A program made the position numbers and the translations under genes. From Zychaea mexicana (taxonomy: Eukaryota > Mucoromycota > Mucoromycetes > Mucorales > Lichtheimiaceae), in contig NW_026516769.1 of NCBI RefSeq assembly GCF_025766255.1, positions 98,555-162,554 of the forward strand: 64,000 bases of DNA. Direction: 5' to 3'. This document shows positions 34,611 through 46,505 of the stretch, in pieces. A model generated the notes under the pieces. That model was not told where the DNA came from. It saw only the letters and a program-made list of their open reading frames with translations, and made no database searches. The first letter of the stretch is position 1. Each line of letters begins with the position of its first letter.

Positions 34611-36131
34611 TTATAATATGCCTAGACTATGCTTTTCAATATATGCTTTCAATAAATCTTTTTGATTAAACAGATCAATAGATAACCAACTATTATCATT
34701 ATTACTATATCCAACCCATTTTACCTCAAATAAATATATATTATTTTCTTTTTTATGTCTAATAATACTTTCTATTTCATATGATGTAGTTGACCGCTGT
34801 TTTCCTTTTATATTTCTTCTTCTTTTTCTAGTACGTTCATTAAAATTAGGTATATCATTATTACTTTCATTATTTTCTGAATTATCAGATTCAGTATTAT
34901 CTATAGCCATTATATTATCTGATATAGTCATATTTAATAAATTATTTTGTATCTGCACCATTCTATCTAGTTTATTTTTATTTTGTTCATTATTGCTAAC
35001 AACTATATCCACTAGTTTTTTCTCAGTAGGAAAATCAAAGTTATTACTATGCCATAATTTATGATGTGGCAAGATAGGAACATTAAATAATTCAACAAAT
35101 TTATTTATATTTTTTAATAAACATGCTACACGAAATTGAAGATTGTAAAACTTAACATTATCCATCTTTACAATTGATTTATTATTGTTGAAACGATAAA
35201 ATTTATTACCAATTTCAGAAAATTGATTTTCAATTTTAGTTCTAAAGCTTCCAAATGTATTATTAAACTGTTCTTCAGTAATTGTTAAATTTTCATTTAT
35301 GTTTTTACGAATTGGATAAACAAAATTATCATTACTAAATTCATACCCTTTTTCATTAGAAAGTTCAGTAAATTGTGTTATAAATAGAGTATATCCACCA
35401 TCAACTGCTAAAGTATCATTTTGATTCATCTTATTATAAAGTTTCATATTTAAAAACATGCTACCATCAGAACTATCTGCACAGAATTCACTTTTAGATA
35501 TAAAAAGTATCATATCATTAATATCAGCAGCAAATTGAGTACGTAAACCATTTTTCTTAAATTTGTATGAATATAAACGTGACCTATCTAAATCTGTATC
35601 TGTATAATTAATTCGTGAGTCATGACCATCTAAAATAAGTGTTACATGTTTAAATAAATCAGGATTGTATTTTCTAGCAGATAAGATACGCAACTTTATA
35701 TTTGAAAACATATTTATTAATGAATCATTTACTATTTTATTAATTCGTTTATAATTTTCTTCATCCATCCAAAATTTTTTATAAAAAGTATGAAATGTAC
35801 TTTGAGGTAAATACTTTTCAATACCATTCCCAGAAATTCCTGAAACTAAATGATATAATAAAAATAATCCTTTTTCAATTTCAAAGTATGGTGCTGGATA
35901 TTCTTTATTTGTATACAATACAACTAAAAAGAAAAAAATAGCAGTATAACCTAATTTCTTTAATAATATATCTTTAATTTTTTCAATAAATTTAATATGC
36001 TTAATTTCTGTTCTATGTTTAAATCTATTATATATAATAGGCCAATTCAAATCAAGAAAAGTCCAATAATTTGCAATAATAAATTTTACTTCATCTGTAA
36101 TTAATGGTGTATAATCTATTTGATCCATCAT
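34611..36131 (-). CDS. DDE_4/HARBI-like transposase with C-terminal chromodomain, 506 aa
   Basis: Intact frame, ATG 36131. The catalytic core shows ILDGHDS (Asp168), AVDGGY (Asp244) and, after a helix, SFRTKIENQFSEIGNKFYRF with Glu301; this D-D-E spacing and the R..IEN.F block are typical of DDE_4/HARBI transposases. Residues 420-445 are a basic linker (RTRKRRRNIKGKQR). Residues 451-503 form a chromodomain: YEIESIIRHK, then FEVKWVGYSNNDNSWLSIDL, with the aromatic cage Tyr/Trp/Trp positions present. A chromodomain could guide insertion to methylated-histone chromatin, as in chromoviruses. It overlaps no other gene and converges on the accessory gene. The first 150 residues are helical, probably DNA-binding, without a clear HTH. 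Confidence 0.85.
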   Translation of the reverse strand: MMDQIDYTPLITDEVKFIIANYWTFLDLNWPIIYNRFKHRTEIKHIKFIEKIKDILLKKLGYTAIFFFLVVLYTNKEYPAPYFEIEKGLFLLYHLVSGISGNGIEKYLPQSTFHTFYKKFWMDEENYKRINKIVNDSLINMFSNIKLRILSARKYNPDLFKHVTLILDGHDSRINYTDTDLDRSRLYSYKFKKNGLRTQFAADINDMILFISKSEFCADSSDGSMFLNMKLYNKMNQNDTLAVDGGYTLFITQFTELSNEKGYEFSNDNFVYPIRKNINENLTITEEQFNNTFGSFRTKIENQFSEIGNKFYRFNNNKSIVKMDNVKFYNLQFRVACLLKNINKFVELFNVPILPHHKLWHSNNFDFPTEKKLVDIVVSNNEQNKNKLDRMVQIQNNLLNMTISDNIMAIDNTESDNSENNESNNDIPNFNERTRKRRRNIKGKQRSTTSYEIESIIRHKKENNIYLFEVKWVGYSNNDNSWLSIDLFNQKDLLKAYIEKHSLGIL

Positions 36132-36228
36132 TTTATTTATAATATAAAATTCAATTTATATAAAAAATTAATTACTTTTTATAAAAACAATTATATCTTT
36201 ATAGCTATATAAGTATTGCAGTACCTAC

Positions 36229-37390
36229 AATCACTAGATTATTAAAATTGTATATATCTTTTTATATTTATTTAAATATTAATTATATCATAAATAACAA
36301 CAACCATGAGCTTCAAATCATCTTCCAAAAAAAAGAACAACAGCAACAACAACAACATTGACATGTTCTTGTTTTTTTCTAATGGCAGAATAAATGAACA
36401 CTGTTTATGAGGCATTTGTAGGCAAATGTTTAGAATGATTACCATCATTCTAGGGTTATGACTACCATCATAATGACCAGCTAACCACGTCATCGAAAAT
36501 CAAAGTTTTTCTCTAACCACCCCTAATTATATTGATCATTATTTATCATTTAAAAATAAAACTTAACAACTAAATATATAAAATAAATAAAAAATAAAAA
36601 AATTAATAAAGTATTGAACAGCCTACAATACAAATATTTATCTCTTTTCTTAAAAAATAGTTTATTGATAGAAATTACCCTAGCATAAAAACATAATTTG
36701 TGTTACAAATAATTGTTTTTTAATATATATAAATAAGAACATAAAAAGCCTGTTAAGGGTTTATTGTTATTATTGTTATTGTTATTTATTTTGAGGAGGA
36801 GGAGGAACAGAAAAAGAAAACAATTTGTTTTATTTCTCTTATAAATCATATAATAAAAAGAGAAGTGCTACGCGTAAGAGTTTTTTTTCTTACGCATACG
36901 AGTTTTTCTGAGTGGGTTTTTAAAGTGGTTGTGTTGTGAAACCTTGTATAGCCAATCCAATTGCCGGTCTTACACGTACGAGTTTTTTGCTAAAGGAACT
37001 GAACAGTATATGCGTACGAGTTTTTGTCTATCCATCAATCTTCCGTTTTTTGAATGGCCTTGTCAAAATAAATAGCTATTGTCATACTTCTTGATGTACA
37101 AACTGCTCATTAAATGGGCGCAATGGATTTATTTACGCTGTTCTTTTCGAGATCTTACACATCTGTTCTGCCACCATACAGTAATAGCATATATAAGTTT
37201 TGCACTCGCTTCTTTTCTTTAAGTTCTTGGCCTTTTCCCCAATATTTGATGCCACACTAAGCGATATCAGGACTCTAATCAATCAAACAACTCACTTGTT
37301 CATGTGAAGGAGTTTTCTACCGAGTCCACATAGGTAGCAATCACTTATAAAAGAGCTCTAGGCAGCGCTCTTTTACGCTTACGAGTTTTT
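36229..37390 (+). repeat. Left arm (inner part) of the giant MULE element E1
   Basis: Begins AATCACTAGATTATT and is repeated inverted at 42865-43793 (that copy lacks about 270 bp in the middle) and directly at 62444-63600. It is AT-rich for the first 550 bp, then carries several copies of a TTACGCGTACGAGTTTT-type motif. An apparent open frame (36272-36493, minus) is also conserved between arms, but looks like repeat DNA rather than a gene. Confidence 0.75.
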
Positions 37391-37612
37391 TAACCTGTTT
37401 CCATGTAAATCATAAGTAGCAGGGACACGTTTTGACAGTTATCTGCTTACACGTACGAGTTTCTTCTATCCTGGTTCCACGTGGATCATCAGAAGCTAGG
37501 ATATGTTTTGACAGCTATCTGCTTACGCATACGAGTTTCTTCTATCCTGGTTCCACGTAGATCATAAGAAGCTGGGATATGTTTTCACAGCTGTCTGCTT
37601 ACGCGTACACGT
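36860..37612 (+). repeat. Array of subterminal motif CTTACGCGTACGAGTTT in E1
   Basis: About eight copies near 36868, 36889, 36970, 37008, 37378, 37446, 37522 and 37598, with variation in the central CGCG (CGCA, CACG). The last four are part of 68-76-bp tandem units that also contain TCCTGGTTCCACGT and ATATGTTTTGACAGCT. Such arrays near the ends of MULE and hAT transposons are usually transposase binding sites. Confidence 0.7.
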
Positions 37613-38177
37613 TTTCTCTACTCTGGTTACAGTGGGTTATTTGTTATTTGAAAACCGTTCAACAGCTCCACAGGAAGTGGAAGTCTCATAGAATAGTTGC
37701 TTACTATACTTTCGAGTACTATATGCTCTTCAAATGTAAAAAGATTTTGATCTAACATATTTAGTGGAAGTAATAGTAAATTTAAGTACTCCTTTACTAC
37801 TTCATTACAGTAACAATATTATAGAGCGATAGCACACTACATAACTTACTTTATGTTGTGTACTCTGTTTGCTGAGTCATATATTTAACGCACCGTGACA
37901 CTTTACCATATGACTAATAAATGTCACATGGTTTGCTACTTGATATTATATTCAGAAGCATGTGTTTTAAGAAAATGTTAAAAGGTTCTCTCCGCCGGGC
38001 CGTGGGGAATAGACGTTATATATACTGTCGAGCCGTTCAAATATTTACATTACCCTCTTCTTTCTTTTCTTTTATTCTATCACTTCTTTATACTTCCAAA
38101 ATACTATCATATCCGAATGAGTGAGCTTATCGGCAGAAGATATTTCAGCTACGAGAAAATCCAGGTGGACGTTTAAA
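37613..38177. other. Non-coding part of E1 between the motif array and the MULE transposase
   Basis: AT-rich, with no supported gene. A T-rich run at 38050-38090 could be promoter sequence for the downstream transposase. Confidence 0.4.
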
Positions 38178-40441
38178 TGTACACCAAGACACATGGTTTT
38201 GCTGTCAATTTCAGCATCAACGGTCTTAGAGATACGGTTTACTGTCAGTGCACGTGCAAAGGGGAGTATATCGATGAATGAGGCGATCAACGTCAGCGCA
38301 ATAAGAGTACCAAGAAGACAGGCTGTTGTTGGCGTGTAACTGTCTCGCTGCCAAAGAAGTCCCAAGTCCCGGGCCAAGAACCACAATGGGAAGTTCGATA
38401 TGTACGTATCTACTCTGGAGAGAAATACAGTATCAAGAAAGGCATAACCACTGTCCCAACTGAAGACTCCAGTGACGTGGTGCACCACAACCATCCACTT
38501 GTCCAAGACGTCAAGGCTCTGTCTAAGGTGTATCATCAGCATCGTAAACCCACCGAACCCGTAGTCCGAACCCTATCATCTATGAGCCGTAACGTCCCAG
38601 CACCTGAAGTTGTGCATATCATTGATAAAAAGCATGATGGATTTGTAATGACGACCAAGGATGTGCAAAACTTTTATTACAAGACCACCGGTACTTTAGG
38701 AGCATCTAGCGAATTTACACCGTTGCTGGACTTTCTGAAAGCCGAAAATTATATCATTCATTATGATGTGACGGCGTCAACAGGCACTCTCAAGGCACTT
38801 TTTGTAGTGCAACCGGACTCGATTGTAATGGCAAGGCGATTTTCAGAAGTGGTGCTTATTGACTCCACATACAAGACCAGTCTTCACAACATGCCGTTTG
38901 TCCACATTGTTGGTGTCAGTAACCTGGGAACTACTCGACTCCGCACATTTGTTGTTGCTTCGGTGTTGATGGCAAACGAGAAGGAACCGTCGTACCTTTG
39001 GATGGCCCAAAAGCTGCGTGAAGTTGTATGGCCCACATTAATTGCTAGCGAGCCGAAGCTTTTTGTAACCGACCAAGATAACCAACTCATCAACAGCATT
39101 TGAATGGTATTTCTGGAGAGCGACACGATCCTTTGCGCATGGCACGTTCAGAAGAACTTTATCGACAGAACGGGCAAATTCTCAAGCAAAAAGAAAGGAA
39201 AAAAGCTGTCGGATCAAGCCTACATGGATGTGATTATAAAGAACTTACTCTGGAGCAGAAGCGAAAAAGAAGTTGATGCAGCAGTTACTGAGTATCGCAC
39301 CCACGTAAGAAAGTCATTAGCATGTGAAATGCTTGGGCAATATTTAGACGAGTAAGTTGTTTTGCCTTTTCTCAACACTCCTTGTATCATGACCACTGCC
39401 TTTAAGACATAAACTCATATGCAAATGATTTACATAATATAGGACTTTGGTTAACAAAGAACGTTGGGCTGGCCCCTGGTGCGAAAAGTACGCGCATTTT
39501 GGGAATCGTACTACTCAGAGAGTGGAAAGTGCCCATAGAAGTCTAAAAAGTAGACTAGGCAAGCCAGGATCTCTGCTTTATTTGTTTGAGAAATTACATG
39601 AAAATCGCAGCGCATCTGTAAGTACGATATTGACTTCTGTTATCTTTCTGCATATATCACATATATGCTGCCTATGATAAGAACTAATATAAGATACTGT
39701 ATATGATTGTATAAATTATACATTATAGATGGATGCTGAAGCCGGTACTTTTTACAAAGAAATGATCAACAGACCAGTAATCATTGCTGGTGATGCTGCC
39801 ACTAACGGCTACTTCGAAAAAGTGGCAAGAAGAATATTTCATTGTGGTTTAATCCTTCTTCGCAACGAATATGCGAACATCAACTCCCTCGATATGGACG
39901 CTGATTGCTGCTGTATGGTCAAGCAGAACTACAAGCTCCCATGCCGCCATACCATGCAAGCTAAAACTAAATTAACAATTGGAAGCATTCATCCCTTTTG
40001 GGACCTTGATGAAGAAGGTATAGTAATCTCAAAGAAAAATTTTATTATCAATATGTTTAAATACGTTACAGCACTGATAGTAGCACTATATTACATTTTT
40101 GCAGTATTCGACTCTGTGGAGCTTATTGGCGCTGAATTATCAAACAGAGCGACCAATCTGATACATAGTTTGCAAGAAAAGCTCACTTCCATCCAAGATC
40201 ATCAGCGGTTGAATGCTTTATGGGAACCATCGAAAAGGCGATATCAACCGCAAAAGTGGACCTGGTATCGACAAGGTCTACCTCCCCAAAAATGTCAAAG
40301 CAAGAGGTCGACCAAAGATCGAGCGAAGAAGACACGCATGTCTATAATCAAGAAAGTAAACAAGTCGAACGAAAAGAACGAAGAGAAACTGTCTACCAGG
40401 AAACGACCTTGGATGCTGGTACCTCTGCTACAAACCATCGT
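38178..40441 (+). pseudogene. Mutator-like (MULE) transposase with FAR1 domain, SWIM finger and AT-hook, broken
   Basis: Order of domains: FAR1-type DNA-binding region (38178-38520; C-x-C, TGCCWRV, W.V.Y, ending HHNHPL); MULE catalytic domain with VVLIDSTYKT (first Asp), HIVGVSNLG, FVTDQDNQL (second Asp) and ILCAWHVQKNF; RVESAHRSLK after an intron at about 39352-39442; a further intron before 39729; SWIM zinc finger CCCMVKQNYKLPCRH; and an AT-hook ARGRPK at 40300-40317. Lesions: TGA at 38279-38281 inside the FAR1 region, TGA at 39101-39103 before the WH motif, and a frame change near 40230. Both stops would be explained by CGA to TGA changes (inference). The domain set is that of a typical eukaryotic MULE. 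Confidence 0.8.
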
Positions 40442-40715
40442 AAAAAGTAAGTATATCTCGCATGCTTGGTTTGTTTACGTGTCATCTGTTAAGTCGATGC
40501 TCCTATAGCTAATACATAATACTTGCTTCTTTTCTACAGACCACTGAGCTCAAATTCAACCGTTGATGCTATCATTCCTTCAATTACTGTTCCACCCAAT
40601 CAACACAAAAATGCGCCTCGAAACAGGTCTTCTCTAAAAGAAGGTAAATGGCCAACTCATTAAAAAGAAATTTTGTACATACATATGCAACTTTATTAAA
40701 CAAATATGTGCATGT

Positions 40716-41509
40716 ATACATGTACAACGCAGTGCCTTACGTAACATATTCAGAGCCAAATTCACACAACTCATGCTTCATTGATGCACCAATGGAAATG
40801 CTATGGAACTCTGTGCTGCCGTATATTGACCTTACTCCTATCTCGCCTATACGCTGTGGTGTGTATAACCCGACCGATATCCTATGTTTAGTACACATCA
40901 CCATCATCAAGAAAATCACGAGATTGGAAGGTCCAACGCAGCACTTACTGCACGCATCTTTGCTTGGTGCAGCCGGGAATACTCCTCCCAGAGCATGGAC
41001 AGCCCGCATAAATTTTTAAGCATTTTATCCTGGGGAATCTTTCCAATCGTCTTCGAGAGAACTTTTTCCCAATGTATACAAAGGTCAAGCGGTGCCCTGC
41101 TGGCCACGAATCCGTATCCAAGAACCTCTTGTTAGACATCGATTGTATTCATGAATGCATAACAACAAGAGACCCTGTTCAATTCTCGGACCAGTTTTAC
41201 GCTCACCATATCCTGGCACCAACGACATCAAAATGCACACATGAATCGTGTAACGAAGATGCTGAACAACACAACGCCATAACAAGATATTCGCCATTTC
41301 TTGTATTGGGTGCAACACAGACCCAGGATCCGGCAGGCAAAGGAGGACTGTCCTACACCCACTTTCCATACAACCTCCGGTTCGATGATGCCCATTACGT
41401 TCTACAAGCAAAAATATTCAGTACTGCAGATTCGGGCGCTCGCTTTTACACTGTTGCCACCGTTGAACACAACGATTCCTATTTTCTTGCACAGATCGAC
41501 AACCTGTAG
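40716..41509 (+). pseudogene. Peptidase-like (USP/UCH-like) domain in the MULE element, frameshifted
   Basis: Continues downstream of the MULE transposase. A Cys-box-like EPNSHNSCFIDAPMEMLW (Cys codon 40774-40776) is followed, in shifting frames, by a helical stretch (RIFAWCSREYSSQSMDSPHK), a C..H/C..C pair (KCTHESCNED) and a beta-rich end RYSPFLVLGA, then HYVLQAKIF, then RFYTVATVEHNDSYFLAQID. The layout resembles a ubiquitin-specific-protease fold, but the expected catalytic His position reads RFY, so activity is doubtful. Whether it is the C-terminus of the transposase or a separate gene is not clear. Confidence 0.4.
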
Positions 41510-42631
41510 AAACAAGTACAAATAGTTCAAGACAAAGTTACAAGCGAGTTCCCGCCTGAGGACCTTTGTCATTCAGACAAAACAGTCGTAGCATGCTACA
41601 AGTTAGCTAGCGTCAATGACAGGTACAAGGCTCGGTTAGCCATTGACGAGCTGAATGAACTACAAGCAGCACTCGAGCCTACTATATACGGACGTGTTGG
41701 AAGCAGTATGTGTCCTTTTCTATACGTTTTTATCTTTATATGGTATTGAATATAAATATCGATACTAACGGAGCATGTCAATATAGTGATAGAATGCTTT
41801 TTTTGCAAGGAAATGTTGGCAACTCCATACCCACGCGCAGTCGCGAAGCTTGATAAAAAATTAAAAATATCTGCGAATTTTGAGGAAACATGCAGATGGC
41901 GGGTCAAGACCACTGGGTTCCTATCAGCAGCAGAACGTAGACAATTACAGTTCTTTTCTACATTGGGTCTTAAAAAGCAAGAACAACAGCTATTCTGCTA
42001 TACGCATCGTATAGAATATGTTTATAGAGCCATTGCTACTGAGGAATTCTATCTGTTATCCATCGACTTTGTCGCACTCCCAAAGCGCATACATAATTTC
42101 AAAAGCCAGCTCGAAGACATCCTCTACGGTAGACGACCAAGCTTTTACAAAGACCTCACCATAAAATCAATTAAGAAGAATGGTGCTCAAAATGCGCAAA
42201 ATATTGGCGTCATGTTGGGTCGCGTCTCAGAACTACGGGTACGTTTACTTTCCCAATCATTTTGCTGTATATATCACTTGTGGATAAAATCTAACATACA
42301 AGCAACATAATTATAGCCTGGATACTACGGATCTCGTGGAAGTGTTGTCATTACAGAAACACTTGCTGATATGTTTATGGAAAAACTTGACCAAGACCAC
42401 AACATTGAAAGATTGCGCCTTATATACATGTCTTACATCCAAATGATCCTTGCACCAGAAACAGCCATTTTACTTATAGCTGAAGATCTGGAAGAAGGTA
42501 GAAGGAGCAAAAATCTAAATGAATGGGATCTAATGCAGATAGAAGGTGTTGAAGATCTCACATCTTATGCACGACTTCGCATGTGGGAAAAGTGCACAGT
42601 TTGGTTCCATTGTCTTTCCAGAAACATATAA
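41510..42631 (+). pseudogene. RTC4-like domain protein in the MULE element
   Basis: A continuation or separate gene in at least three exons. Readable segments: LASVNDRYKARLAIDEL (41605-41660); after an intron at about 41707-41786 a long exon with TTGFLSAAERRQLQFFSTLG, YTHRIEYVYRAIATEEFYL, SIDFVALPKRI, then ILYGRRPSFYKDL (41786-42240); after another intron PGYYGSRGSVVITETL (42318-42365) and a helical end to 42631. The aromatic/His pattern and the PGYYG-x-RG ending match my recollection of the RTC4 (restriction of telomere capping 4) domain. The exons stay mostly open, better preserved than the transposase. Confidence 0.5.
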
Positions 42632-42864
42632 ATAGTATCGGACAGCTTTCATTACATTTTTTTCGATTTTTTCTTGTTGTAACAACCCATTTGTTTATCT
42701 CTCCTCCTTTTCATTTCTATTTTTCTCTGTCAGACACAATTACTGTTATCCACCTCATATTTACTCTCAATGAATTAGCGTTTTAATTCTCTTATCTTTT
42801 CTCTTGGATTTTACCTTTTTATACATAAACACCGACGCTGTTTTACGCGTGGAACCACTATAGA
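42632..42864. other. Spacer between RTC4-like gene and right arm of E1
   Basis: T-rich, with no gene supported. It is the probable 3' UTR of the preceding gene. Confidence 0.4.
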
Positions 42865-43793
42865 AAGAAACTCGTAAGCGTAAAAGAGCGCTGCCCAGAG
42901 CTCTTTTATAAGTGATTGTTACCTATGTGGACTCGGTAGAAAACTCGTTCACATAAACAAGTGAGTTATTTGATTGATTAGAGTCCTGATATCGCTTATT
43001 GTGGCATCAAATATTGGGGAAAAGGCCAAGAACTTAAAGAAAAGAAGCGAATGCAAAACTTATATATGCCATTACTGTATGGTGGCAGAACAGATGTGTA
43101 AGATCTCGAAAAGAACAGCGTAAATAAATCCATTGCGCCCATTTAATGAGCAGTTTGTACATCAAGAAGTATGACAATAGCTATTTATTTTGACAAGGCC
43201 ATTCAAAAAACGGAAGATTGATGGATAGACAAAAACTCGTACGCATATACTGTTCAGTTCCTTTAGCAAAAACTCGTACGTGTAAGACCGGCAATTGGAT
43301 TGGCTATACAAGGTTTCACAACACAACCACTTCAAAAACCCGCTCAGAAAAACTCATATGCATAAGAAAAAAAACTTGTATGCATAGCACTTCTCTTTTT
43401 ATTATATGATTATAAGAGATATTATATGATTATAAGAGAAATAAAACAAATTGTTTTCTTTTTCTGTTCCTCCTCTCCTCAAAATAAATAACAATTACAA
43501 TAATAACAACAAACCCTTAACAGGCTTTTTATGTTCTTATTTATATATATTAAAAAAAATTATTTGTAATACAAGTTATGTTTTTATGCTAGGGTAATTT
43601 CTATCAATAAACTATTTTTTAAGAAAAAAGATAATTCTACCATTAGGAAAAAACAAGAACATGTCAATGTTGTTGTTGCTGTTGTTCTTTTTTTTGGAAG
43701 ATGATTTGAAGCTGATGATTGTTGTTATTTATGACATAATTAATATTTAAATAAATATAAAAAGATATATACAATTTTAATAATCTAGTGATT
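42865..43793 (-). repeat. Right arm (inner part) of E1, inverted copy of 36229-37390
   Basis: Complement of the left arm, ending CTAGTGATT at 43793. It keeps the motif as AAAACTCGTACGTGTAAG-type sequence near 42868, 43228, 43267, 43347 and 43370, but lacks the 76-bp tandem units and about 270 bp of the AT-rich part. A local duplication TTATATGATTATAAGAGA lies at about 43401-43440. Confidence 0.75.
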
Positions 43794-43842
43794 GATAAAA
43801 AATTAGGAATTTTTTGACAAAAATCTCAAGCAAATCGCCAGT

Positions 43843-45527
43843 ATGACTGATTTGTGCCAAGACTTATGTCGTATATGGTCAAAAAGCTTTTTCAAAGTAG
43901 TAAGGCAAGAAAAAATTGAAGTAAATAAAGAAGAAGTAAGTAATTTTTTTCTGTTGCTATATCTTTACTGTAATATACTGATGATTTCTATTATGCACGC
44001 AGGAAATTGACTGGCCCAGAATCAAAAGTAAAACTCAAGAAGTGAAAAAACAGGCTACCACTACTACTTCCAATAGCAAGAGCAATCACTCAGGAAGGAT
44101 TATGACAGAAGAAGCATTTGCAGAGGTGAAAAAGAAGTATGATGATGCCATCAAGGCTGGTAATGTTTGGCGGTTACCAAGTGGAGCAATTCTTGAAGAA
44201 GTTATACAAGATACTGCCATGAAAACACCTTTTGAACAATAAGTTTATAATATACCAAGTTGTGTTCATGTTTAATTATGCTAATTTGTTGTTGCTATGT
44301 AGCCCGGTTCATTCGATGATTATCAACCCAAATGATCCCATTTACGATAACAAATTCACTGAAGAGGATTTAAAGGATATCCATGATTTTAAAGCAATTG
44401 AATTCGATGAGCCATTACCAAAATAGCTCAATGAGTACTTATACTCATTCAAAGGAAAGGTAAGATCAGTACAATATTTACAATGTCGTATACATACAGA
44501 TAACTGAAGGTTAAACCTATCTTTTTTAAAAAAAAATTAGAAAACGGTCGATGCATTGGATGATGCTCTCATGGAAAAACATTTTTATCCAGCAAAACAG
44601 CCAGACTTATTTTGGGCATGGAATACGATCCAAGAAACAGTAAATTTATACAACTACAACATCCTTGCTGACAACTTTACTTAAGACGATATCGAATATC
44701 GCATTTGGTTTTTTATTGCCAAATGCTTTTTATCTACAAAAATCCGAGCAAGCTCGTAAGTTATTATTACATCATTTGTAAACATATGTAACATAATATC
44801 TAACTGTGGTTCCTATGCTTAGTGGAAAGAAATAATCTTTGGCATCAACAGTGAGACATAACTAGAACCGAGCTTTAGCTACAACAGACGCCGTCACTAA
44901 ACAAATATCAGGCTGCCAACTAGATTTGAAATGTATATATCTCAATCATGAAATCGCATTCTCAGAAGTTCGTTTAGCAGACGATGGGGAAACCGGAACA
45001 AAAGAACTCTGCGAAAGTGGACTTAAAGCTCCAAAGATGTTAAAGGACTTTTTTGTTTCTTTAACAAACGCATTTCCTTCGTGTATTCACAAAGCCAAAA
45101 TAGCTGCGTTTATTATATCTGGTAAGATATTGCTGGGGGGGGGTGATGATGTATACATCTATATTTTATTGACAAAGATCTATTTATAGGATTTCATATT
45201 AGTGTTATTATCCTGGATAGTCCAAAAGGATCTGCATGTCGATTGACATACTCGGAAAGAGTAGAATTTCCCACTGATCCTGATGTATGTGTAAAGCAAT
45301 TGGTACCCATCATGGAGTTGGTTTACTGCATGTGTGGTTACTTATTGGAGACGGTCGCAGCTTTGAAAGACGATGAAATCACCCCTGTTGGCCACAAAGG
45401 CAAAAAAAGATCTGTAATCCCATCAGCTATTAATTCTCCTTTGGCTCCTAGTTCCAAACCATCTTCATCAAGTACTAACACCACAACTAGCAACACATCT
45501 AGTAAAAAATTAAAACTAAGTAACTAG
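43843..45527 (+). pseudogene. Family R1 gene, copy 2 (right arm of E1)
   Basis: Full-length layout, ATG at 43843 (MTDLCQDLCRIWSKSFFKV) to the stop after KKLKLSN at 45527. Lesions relative to copy 3: PLPK followed by TAG at 44424-44426, TAA inside the exon with NYNILADNFT (44682-44684), and the TAA in GKK-TAA near 44832 shared with copy 1. Sharing of that stop between the two E1 arms, but not with E2, suggests the arms are homogenised within one element. Confidence 0.75.
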
Positions 45528-45830
45528 ATATTACCCACCAACGTACCGAACAATTTTCCTTTACCAAATTTTTACCCTTACTGATTCCCTGTATTCTCAA
45601 CCATATCAAAGGTCTCTAGATATTATCATATAGAAATAACCCTCAAAACAGCACAAAACTTATATATCTTTAAATTCATTTTTATTATAAATACCAATAT
45701 AAAGAAAAGCAGTAAATCATAAAAAATACAGTTTGTAACAAAACAAATCTGGCAACTTTGTTAACGTTTTCTATAAGAGCATCGTTCAGTTTATCAGCTG
45801 CATTATATATTGAAAAGGTAAGTCCCATCT

Positions 45831-46241
45831 TTATTTCTTTGTATGCGAATGGTATTGTAAATGTTGCACTGATATTGCCTTTCCTTTAAATGGGTACAAA
45901 TACTCATGAAGCTCTTTTGGTAATGGCTCATCGAATTCAATTGCTTTTAAATCATGGATATCATTTAAATCTTCTGTCAATTTGTTATTATAAATGGAAT
46001 CTTTCGGGTTGATGATCATTGAATGAACCGGGCTACATAGCAACAACAAATTAGCATCATCATCATCATGCACAATAAAATAATGAAAAAAGCAACGTAA
46101 TATATTCTTTAACTTACTTTCCAAGGCACTAATCATGACATTCCTTTTAAATCGAACCAAACAACTTGATATATATATCCAACATGAGACCTGTGTAGGG
46201 GCCCACCAAGAAAAGTAAATAAATAGACATCCATAAAACAA
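45831..46241 (-). pseudogene. Partial second R1-like gene in the outer arm (E1)
   Basis: The frame has the exon-3 motif of R1 (PVHSMIINPKDSIYNNK, then KAIEFDEPLPKELHEYLY), in the opposite orientation to the complete R1 copy next to it. It starts with an unrelated MFYGCLFIYFSW leader and ends HSHTKK. The piece beyond, around 45750-45800, recalls the following exon (LNDALIENV). This is a diverged, partial paralogue, also present in E2 at 59955-60365. Confidence 0.55.
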
Positions 46242-46505
46242 AAGATCGTTGATTGTTTCGCCTTGTCAGCACCTCATCAAATAGAAAGAAAGCCTTGATA
46301 ATGTCAATAATCATAGTAATATAAATGGTTCTCTTGATACGAATTTATTCACTAGCTTGACACTAATTGAAAAGCAAAAGAAAGAAAAGTCAGAATCCAA
46401 AGTGTGTATGGCTATACGATACATATTCGTTATATGGGCTGGCTACGCACCTTGTTGCTTACTATTAAAAAAAGCGCCCATAATTAATGAACTACGTGCC
46501 CCTAC

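Larger units (their letters stand above)
33897..36228. mobile_element. Two-gene DDE_4/HARBI-like transposon with chromodomain transposase (2332 bp)
   Basis: The insert interrupts the E1 arm and its edges are set by two uninterrupted paralogous sites. Ends are GGCGCATATGCATTAC and, on the other strand, GTAGGTACTGCAATAC; aligned at the terminus they share TGCA.TAC and a few other bases, an imperfect terminal repeat. Target duplication AAT. It carries two convergent genes: a small Cys/His protein (34042-34572 +) and a transposase (34611-36131 -), 38 bp apart at their 3' ends. Both frames are open, so the copy may be recent. DNA is strongly AT-rich compared with host genes. PIF/Harbinger elements also have two genes and 3-bp duplications, but their second gene is Myb-like, unlike here. 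Confidence 0.8.

Noticed and set aside
36272..36493. Open frame conserved between element arms (also 62487-62705)
   Set aside because: Conservation follows from arm duplication; the translation is a run of Leu/Phe with frame-independent changes between copies.
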